Of a stretch of DNA of 8,682 nucleotides, positions 1 through 6,300 are shown in pieces; the first letter of the stretch is position 1; every line of letters begins with the position of its first letter. The notes beneath the pieces were generated by a model. That model worked only from the letters and a program-made list of their open reading frames with translations, made no database searches and had not been told where the DNA came from. A program made the position numbers and the translations under genes. Origin of the DNA: JBAXLO01 sp037134755 (GTDB lineage Bacteria; Bacteroidota; Bacteroidia; Bacteroidales; JACABE01); contig JBAXLO010000198.1 of NCBI GenBank assembly GCA_037134755.1, forward strand, positions 1 through 8,682, written 5' to 3'.

Positions 1-50
1 TTAAACCAAGCAGTAATTAATTATTCATTCAACACTAAAAAGAGCGTATA

Positions 51-2687
51 ATGAATAAGATTTTAATTTTAGTAATAGTTGCTTTTCTAGGTATTAGCAG
101 CTTAATGTCACAAACAATAAGAAATGTACCTTCAACTTATCCTACAATCCAGGGGGCTATTAACGCATCCAATAACGGTGATACTGTTATAGTAGATGCA
201 GGTACTTATAATGTAGCTTCCAGTCAGATTTTGATTAATAAATCAATTACTGTAAGAGCAAAAACAGGGCTTGCTGCAAAGCCTAAAATAACTACAAGTT
301 ATACAAGTTATAGTAACTGTGCAGTATCAATTTATGCTAATAATGTAATACTAGATGGCTTTGAAATTGATGGATCTTCTGCATTCTCAACATTTCCTGC
401 AACTACTTCAAATTATTTAGTAGGTGACTATAATTCAAGTACAAATATCGGTTTTAATAACTGGACAGTAAAAAATTGTTATATTCATAATTGTAGAGAA
501 GGTTTAAGATTAAGTGCAAATACAGGTGTTACGATCCAAGGCAATGAAGTTGCTCAAACAGTTAAACATTGTATTGATTGTTCGTATAGTACCTGCTATG
601 GTTTGAAAGTAACACAAAACTGGTTGCATTCAGAGAATAGTCCTTATGGTTCCAAACCTGCCGGTATTGCTTATTTATGCTCAAATATTGCTGGAGCAAG
701 TGTTGAAATTTCATATAATTATTGTACTGCATGTCGTACTTTTTGTGATCTGTCAAAAGTTGCTAGCGGTAATGCACCAAATAGTGATATTAATATAATA
801 CATAATACAGTTGACTGGAAATTGGCAGCTGTACCTGCTACTGTTTTATCTACAGATAATGGGCAACAAATGGCTATTGCTTTCTGGGCAGAAGATGGAA
901 CAACTACAAGTCCTACTCAGAGTTGGGTATCATCGCATTTTAAAATTCGCGATAATATCTTTTCTCGTATGAAATGGTACGAAGTTACTGCCACACCAGA
1001 TAACTGGGACCCTTTATCAGGGCCACTTGAATTAAAAAATAATTTGTTCTCACAATGGTTTCTTTGTGATGCTTATTATGCCTCACCTAATATAAGTGCA
1101 GTTGAATGGCCAGCAGTAAGAGGTGCAGTAGGCTCAAGAGATTTTGGAAGTGGTAATGGTTTTACTTATAATAATAATATACAAGCTTCACCTTTATATG
1201 CTTCAACTGGAACTACAGCAAGTACATATTATGTATTGCAAGCTGGTTCGCCTGCTCTTTATGCTGCTACTGATGGGACAAATATTGGTGCTAATCAGTA
1301 TCAACCACCTATGCCTGCTGCTAATCCAACATTCAGTATAGCTGCCGGTACTTATTCTTCAACACAATCTGTTACTATCAACACAACAACTTCTGGAGCT
1401 AGTATCAGATATACAACTGATGGGACTACACCAAGTGATGCCAGCGGTACAATTTATACCGGTGCTGTAAGTATTTCTCAGAATATGACTTTAAAAGCTA
1501 TTGCTTATAAAACCAATTATATCAACAGTAGTGTTACTTCAGGAGTTTATAATATAAAATGTACTACACCAACATATAATTTATCGGCTGGAACTTATGT
1601 AAATGCAAGATCTGTAGCAATAACATGTACTACAATCGGTGCAACTATCATATATACTACTGATGGAAGTACTCCAACTCCGAGTAGCGGAACTATTTAT
1701 TCAGGAGCTGTTAATATTGCTTCTTCATCAACTTTAAAAGCAATAGCATATAAAAGCGCTATGACCAACAGTGATGTAAGCAGTGCATATTATATAATAA
1801 ATATAGATACTGATAATGATGGAGTGTTGGATGCCGACGATGCATATCCTAGCGATTCTACACGTGCATTTAATAATTATTATCCTGCCACAGCTACAAG
1901 TACATTAGCATTTGAAGATTTATGGCCTTCAAAAGGTGATTATGATATGAATGACATTGTTGTAGATTATCAATTTAAAAATGTAACAAATGCAGATAAT
2001 AAACTTGTTGAAACTTATGCAACATTTACTTTAAGAGCAACAGGTGCTAGTTTTCGTAATGGCTTTGGATTCCAATTATCATCTAATAATATCCCAAACT
2101 CTGCAATGCAAGTTACAGGTTCTGCTATTCATGAAAATTACATAATGCTAAATGCAAATGGTACAGAACAAGGACAAAACAAACCTACTATTATAGTATT
2201 TGACAATGCTTTTGATGTATTACAATATCCAGGTAGTGGTTACGGAATCAATACAATTCCCGGTATTATTTATGCAACTCCCGTTACAATTACAATACAT
2301 ATTACTTACACACCTAACACTTATACAGCATCTGATCTTGATATAACTCATTTCAATCCTTTTATTATAGTAAACAAAGAAAGAGGCAAGGAAGTACATT
2401 TACCTGATTATGCTCCTACAGCACTAGTTAACCCGGCTTATTTTGGTACTGGTGATGATAAATCAAATCCATCTCAAGGCAAATATTATAAAACAGCTAA
2501 CAACTTACCATGGGCTCTTAACTTATCAAGTACTTTCAGTTATCCTATTGAAAAAGCAGAAATAACAAAGGCTTATCTTCACTTTATTGATTGGGTTGTA
2601 AGCAATGGCACTGATTATACCGATTGGTATTCAAATACTGCTCCCGGATATAGAAATAATTCTTACATCTATACACACGGAAAGTAA
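51..2687 (+). CDS. Secreted beta-helix protein with tandem chitobiase-C-like domains and C-terminal LruC domain
   Basis: Complete 878-residue protein. Residues 1 to about 21 form a Sec signal peptide (MNK, hydrophobic core, then SLMSQ) with no lipobox cysteine, which fixes the ATG at 51. Residues 22 to about 420 begin with VPSTYPTIQGAINAS and GDTVIVDAGTY, the usual opening of a right-handed parallel beta-helix of the pectate-lyase-like fold. No lyase catalytic motif is evident. Two similar domains follow at about 425-503 and 504-583, each with AGTY, YTTDG(T/S)TP, SGTIY(T/S)GAV and TLKAIAYK, like the CHB_HEX_C/Fn3-associated families. Residues 586-597 (DTDNDGVLDADD) resemble a thrombospondin type 3/EF-hand-like calcium site. 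Residues 621-640 contain FEDLWPSKGDYDMNDIVVDY, the hallmark of LruC domains, and the remainder to 878 matches the DUF4842-like part. LruC was named from a Leptospira outer-membrane protein; its molecular role is unknown. I see no T9SS sorting domain, so the route beyond Sec is unclear. Nine cysteines cluster at 143-232. An adhesive or glycan-binding role is inference. Confidence 0.9.
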   Translation: MNKILILVIVAFLGISSLMSQTIRNVPSTYPTIQGAINASNNGDTVIVDAGTYNVASSQILINKSITVRAKTGLAAKPKITTSYTSYSNCAVSIYANNVILDGFEIDGSSAFSTFPATTSNYLVGDYNSSTNIGFNNWTVKNCYIHNCREGLRLSANTGVTIQGNEVAQTVKHCIDCSYSTCYGLKVTQNWLHSENSPYGSKPAGIAYLCSNIAGASVEISYNYCTACRTFCDLSKVASGNAPNSDINIIHNTVDWKLAAVPATVLSTDNGQQMAIAFWAEDGTTTSPTQSWVSSHFKIRDNIFSRMKWYEVTATPDNWDPLSGPLELKNNLFSQWFLCDAYYASPNISAVEWPAVRGAVGSRDFGSGNGFTYNNNIQASPLYASTGTTASTYYVLQAGSPALYAATDGTNIGANQYQPPMPAANPTFSIAAGTYSSTQSVTINTTTSGASIRYTTDGTTPSDASGTIYTGAVSISQNMTLKAIAYKTNYINSSVTSGVYNIKCTTPTYNLSAGTYVNARSVAITCTTIGATIIYTTDGSTPTPSSGTIYSGAVNIASSSTLKAIAYKSAMTNSDVSSAYYIINIDTDNDGVLDADDAYPSDSTRAFNNYYPATATSTLAFEDLWPSKGDYDMNDIVVDYQFKNVTNADNKLVETYATFTLRATGASFRNGFGFQLSSNNIPNSAMQVTGSAIHENYIMLNANGTEQGQNKPTIIVFDNAFDVLQYPGSGYGINTIPGIIYATPVTITIHITYTPNTYTASDLDITHFNPFIIVNKERGKEVHLPDYAPTALVNPAYFGTGDDKSNPSQGKYYKTANNLPWALNLSSTFSYPIEKAEITKAYLHFIDWVVSNGTDYTDWYSNTAPGYRNNSYIYTHGK
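1323..1799 (+). repeat. Tandem duplication of a chitobiase-C/Fn3-associated-like domain inside the first gene
   Basis: Two adjacent coding units, 1323-1559 (residues 425-503) and 1560-1799 (504-583), encode clearly homologous domains. Shared landmarks in order are AGTY, a YTTDG-TP turn, SGTIY-GAV and TLKAIAYK. The DNA has diverged mostly at synonymous and loop positions, so the duplication is not recent. The second copy has Cys504 and Cys526, which the first lacks. Domains of this type are known as accessory beta-sandwiches on secreted glycan-active proteins; they are non-catalytic here. Confidence 0.8.
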
Positions 2688-2720
2688 TAATAAGAAACAA
2701 AAAATTAATAAAACAAACAG

Positions 2721-2754
2721 AAGCCTTCATCATTCATTTGATGGAGGCTTTTTT
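2721..2754 (+). terminator. Rho-independent terminator of the beta-helix/LruC gene
   Basis: An 11-bp stem, AAGCCTTCATC (2721-2731) pairing with GATGGAGGCTT (2740-2750) with a single G-U wobble, encloses an 8-base loop and runs into six T residues (2749-2754). It lies 34 bases after the stop codon at 2685-2687. The T run is on the + side only, so it mainly serves the upstream gene and isolates the downstream one. Confidence 0.9.
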
Positions 2755-2838
2755 GTTATAAATACTACAGTACTTTCTTTAAATTGTCTTCTCTAATTTG
2801 TGAATTAAAAAGCCTATTGAAATAAATAAATGCAAAAC

Positions 2839-3090
2839 GATATGAAAGTACGCAGGTAGTAAAATATCTATATTTTGGTCGATGCAAAAGTACTCGGACA
2901 ACAAAACATCTATATTTTGGTCGATGCAAAAGTACTCGGACAACAAAACATCTATATTTTGGTCTATGCAAAAGTACTCGGACAACAAAACATCTATATT
3001 TTGGTCTATGCAAAAGTACTCGGACAGTAAAACATATATATTTTGGTCGATGTGAAAGTACGCAGGCAGTAAAACATATATTTATACAGC
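2839..3090. repeat. 42-bp tandem repeat array, six units
   Basis: Six contiguous units start at 2839, 2881, 2923, 2965, 3007 and 3049, all exactly 42 bases with no spacers. Units 2 and 3 are identical, and unit 4 differs from them by one base (first base T instead of G). Units 1 and 6 share a different variant: GAAAGTACGCAGG followed by (T/C)AGTAAAA, where the inner units have CAAAAGTACTCGGACAACAA. Unit 5 is a chimera, with its left half like unit 4 and its right half (GTAAAACATATA) like unit 6. The last 8-10 bases of unit 6 diverge. It is not a CRISPR array, because nothing unique separates the units. Its role is unknown; it could be a variable-number tandem repeat, a binding-site array or a repeat family dispersed in the genome. 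Confidence 0.95.
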
Positions 3091-3133
3091 ATTGATAATT
3101 ATCTCAATTTATTATTATGCTTTTATTATCAAT
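3091..3133. repeat. 9-bp inverted repeat just after the 42-bp array
   Basis: ATTGATAAT (3091-3099) is the reverse complement of ATTATCAAT (3125-3133), with 25 AT-rich bases between. The left arm overlaps the palindrome GATAATTATC (3094-3103). It starts directly after the last 42-bp unit. There is no T run, so it is not a terminator. In AT-rich DNA an arm of this length can arise by chance. Confidence 0.35.
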
Positions 3134-3235
3134 ATTTTCGAGCAAACATCTTAAACTTAAAAAAGAATTCAGTGATTTGAATTACAATTATCAATTTATA
3201 ATAATAAAATACAGCAGATTAGAAAGCCAATTGTT

Positions 3236-3267
3236 AATTAGATGTTAATTTTATTTAACATCTAATT
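3236..3267. promoter_or_regulatory. Perfect 13-bp inverted repeat upstream of the giant surface-protein gene
   Basis: AATTAGATGTTAA (3236-3248) is perfectly complementary to TTAACATCTAATT (3255-3267) across a 6-base spacer. Neither side has a T tract, so it is a poor terminator. It ends 75 bases before the start codon and about 46 bases before the putative -7 element, where an activator or repressor could bind as a dimer. A regulatory role is inferred from position and symmetry only. Confidence 0.5.
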
Positions 3268-3313
3268 GCGTAAAAGATAACAAATTATTTCAACATAGAG
3301 TTTAATTTTGAGC

Positions 3314-3321
3314 TATCTTTG
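3314..3321 (+). promoter_or_regulatory. Putative Bacteroidota-type -7 promoter element (TATCTTTG)
   Basis: TATCTTTG is an exact match to the TAnnTTTG -7 consensus of the Bacteroidota primary sigma factor. It lies 21 bases before the ATG at 3343, so the predicted mRNA leader would be only about 12-17 bases. A TTTG -33 box at the expected distance is not clear; only a TTTC-like sequence is seen near 3288-3291. The leader is A/T-rich with no Shine-Dalgarno sequence, which is usual in this phylum. Confidence 0.6.
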
Positions 3322-3342
3322 CTTAAAATTAAAAAATTAATT

Positions 3343-6300
3343 ATGAGAAAAATAATTACACTTTTTTTATGTTTATTTATAATAAATATTCTCCACTCTC
3401 AAACTACTAAAACAGTAGGCACAGGTGGCAATTACTCCACTTTAAAATTAGCATTCGATGCAATAAACTCCGGCACTTTAACCGGTGCTATTAATTTGCA
3501 AATAATTAGTAGCACTACAGAAACAACAACTGCTAATTTAAATGTAAGTGGAAGTGCAGGTGGTGGAGCTAACTACTCCTCAGTTTTAATTTATCCAACA
3601 GGGAGTGGTTATATTATTGGTAGTAACATCAACAGCATATTAATCAACTTTAATGGAGCTGCAAATGTAACTATTGATGGTCGTGTTAATTTATCAGGTT
3701 CTACACCTGATCTTACTATTTCAAACACTAGTAATAGTAACTCGGCTACAACAATAAAATATGCTAATTCTGCTTCTTCTAACAACATAAGATATTGTAA
3801 TGTTTTAGGATCAAGCACAGGGGCAGGAGTTGCTACATTCTTCTTCTCAACTTCTAGTTCTGGTAGCGGAATTATCAATAATATTATTGAATACTGTAAT
3901 ATAACGAATGCAGGAGGCAACAGACCTGTAAATACAATACTTACTTCAGGAACTACAGGGCGTGAGAATACAGGAAACATTGTTAGAAATAATAATATTT
4001 ATAATTTCTTAAATCCCGGCATCAGTTCTTATGGTGTAAACATGACTTATGCTTCAGTAAACTGGACTATATCAGGGAATAGTTTTTACGAAACTACAAG
4101 CCTTATTCCTAACGCAAGCGGTTTAACATATAGTCCAATTCATATTTCAACTCTCAGTAATCATACAGTAAGCGGAAATTATATTGGAGGCAATGCTGCA
4201 CAATGCGGAGGCACGATGACAATAAATGCAAGTTTAACAAATTATTTTTGCAGTATTTTTATTACAGGCGGAGCAACTACAGCAAGTAATGTGCTAAATA
4301 ACACCATAAGTAATATTAACTTTACAAGTACAAAAGATAATCCGTGGGATGGTATTTACATAAACGATGGCACTGTAAATGTAACAGGAAATACTATAGG
4401 GGCAGCTACCGGCACTAATTCAATATCAATTACTACTCCATTAGCATCGGCAATAGCAACAATAACAGGTGGTGTTGTTAACAATAATATTACAATAAAT
4501 GTTGGTGGTAGTGGTTATACAACTGCTCCATTAATAACATTTTCGGCACCACCTACAGGTGGAACTGCTCCAACTGCAATTGCTACCATAAGTGGTGGAG
4601 CAGTAACAGGCATTAATGTTACTTACGGAGGGAGTGGATACGTAACAGCTCCATCCGTATATTTTGATGGAATAGCCAACAATTATTCTACTTCACATGG
4701 AATGATTCAGAATAGCAATTATACCGTTAATATCACAAATAATAATATTGGTTCAATAACAACAGTAGGTTCTTCCTCTTATTCACACGGATTCGAGTCT
4801 ATTTATGTAAGAAGTGTTACCGGTACAACATCTTTTATTAATAATGTAATAGGCAGTCTTACAACTCCAAATAGTATACACGTAAGCTCAACTGCTGTTA
4901 ATTCACTTCTAAAACAAGATGCTTACGGAATATATAGCTCCGGTGTAGGAACTACTATTATAACCGGTAATACGATAGCTAATATTACAAACGAATATTC
5001 AGGCATTAATTCAGGCTCTAGAGTAAGAGGTATTGCTACTATTGCCGGTTCTAACACAATAACAAATAATACAATTAGGAATATTACAACTGCTTCAAGT
5101 CAATTTGGTAATAATACTGGAGCTGCAATAGTTGGTATTGCTCAAACTTCGTCAAATACCGGAACTACCCAAAGTATTACAGGAAATACTGTTTATAGTT
5201 TATCTAATTCAAGTGCTTCAGCTAAAGAGGATATATATGGAATATTAGTTTCAAGTCCTACAGCAACTACTACTACAATCTCAGGCAATATTATTCATAG
5301 CATTACACTTTCATCCACCAATACCTCATCTTATATAATTGGAATTGTCCTTAATTATGGTGTAAATAATTGTGTAAACAATATAGTAAATCTTGGAGTT
5401 GGCTTAACAACAGGATATTTAATAAGCGGTATCTGGGACGAAAGTGGTTCGGGGAATAATAATAACATTTACTATAATACTTTATATATTGGAGGAACTG
5501 TTTCAGGCACGTCTTCATCAACTTATGCATTGTATAATAGTGCCAATACAAGTACAAGAAACTATAAGAATAATATATTTATGAATGTCCGTTCAGGCGG
5601 TACAACTAAAAACAATTTTGCTGTTTCTTTGGCAGGAACTGCTAATTTATTATTAGATTATAATGATTATTGGGCACCGGGTTCGGATTGGTTAGGACAA
5701 GTTGGTGCTCAAAATAAAAATACATTCACAGCATTTAAAAACACAACTAATCAAGATGCAAATAGTATTAATGTGGATCCTTTATTTACTATTGCCGGCG
5801 GTACTGCTATTAGCAATTACTTTACTGCTGCTTTGCTACCTGGAGTTGCAATTACAGGTATTACAACAGATTTTAACGGACTTTCCAGAAGTAGCACTCC
5901 TAAAATGGGTGCACTTGAAAACAATAATTATGTATGGCAAGGAGGCACAAGTACTGATTTTGCTACAGCTACAAACTGGACTGGAGGAGCAGTTCCTCCA
6001 AATGGAGCCAATATAACTTTTGCTTCAAGTCCAAATAGGAATTGTGTTTTAGATCAGAATAGAATAATTGGAGACCTTACGAATGGTCAAAGTACATATA
6101 AATTTGTAGTTAATGGGAAACAACTTACAATAAACGGTGCTTTAAACTTTACAAATAGTGCTCAGATAGATGCAACTGCTTCTTCATCTAAAGTTGTGTT
6201 TGCAGGTACTAATGCTCAAAGTATTCCTTCAAGTTCATTTGTAAGCAATACTATAGATTCTCTAACGATAAATAATGCAAATGGCTTATCTCTAAATGGA

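Larger units (their letters stand above)
2688..3342. other. Intergenic region between the two surface-protein genes (655 bases)
   Basis: This region contains, in order, an intrinsic terminator (2721-2754), a 42-bp tandem array (2839-3090), an imperfectly placed inverted repeat (3091-3133), a perfect 13-bp inverted repeat (3236-3267) and a Bacteroidota-type -7 element (3314-3321). The stretch 3134-3235 is AT-rich and I see nothing definite in it. No convincing gene is present. The open frames that cross the array follow from a repeat length divisible by three and a repeat sequence that lacks stops in most frames. Confidence 0.75.

Noticed and set aside
51..2687. Pectate lyase or chitobiase enzyme call for the first gene
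   Set aside because: The beta-helix lacks a recognisable lyase active-site motif, and the chitobiase-like parts are only the non-catalytic C-terminal-type domains.
2605..2796. 63-residue + frame across the end of the first gene and its terminator
   Set aside because: It overlaps the LruC coding end in another frame and runs through the terminator hairpin; no signal supports it.
2839..3090. Possible CRISPR array
   Set aside because: The 42-bp units are directly contiguous with no unique spacers, the unit is not a typical CRISPR palindrome, and no cas gene is in view.
3091..3133. Insertion-sequence end or attachment site
   Set aside because: The 9-bp inverted arms have no flanking target duplication or transposase nearby and are within what AT-rich DNA can give by chance.
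3609..3980. 123-residue open frame on the - strand
   Set aside because: It lies wholly antisense to the beta-helix of the giant gene; long antisense frames arise there because the coding strand is rich in Asn, Thr and Gly codons that have no reverse stop. It has no promoter or start context.
5702..6016. 104-residue open frame on the + strand
   Set aside because: It is a shifted frame inside the giant gene with a Leu/Gln/Ile-rich, low-information translation; the main frame is continuous and matches a known family.
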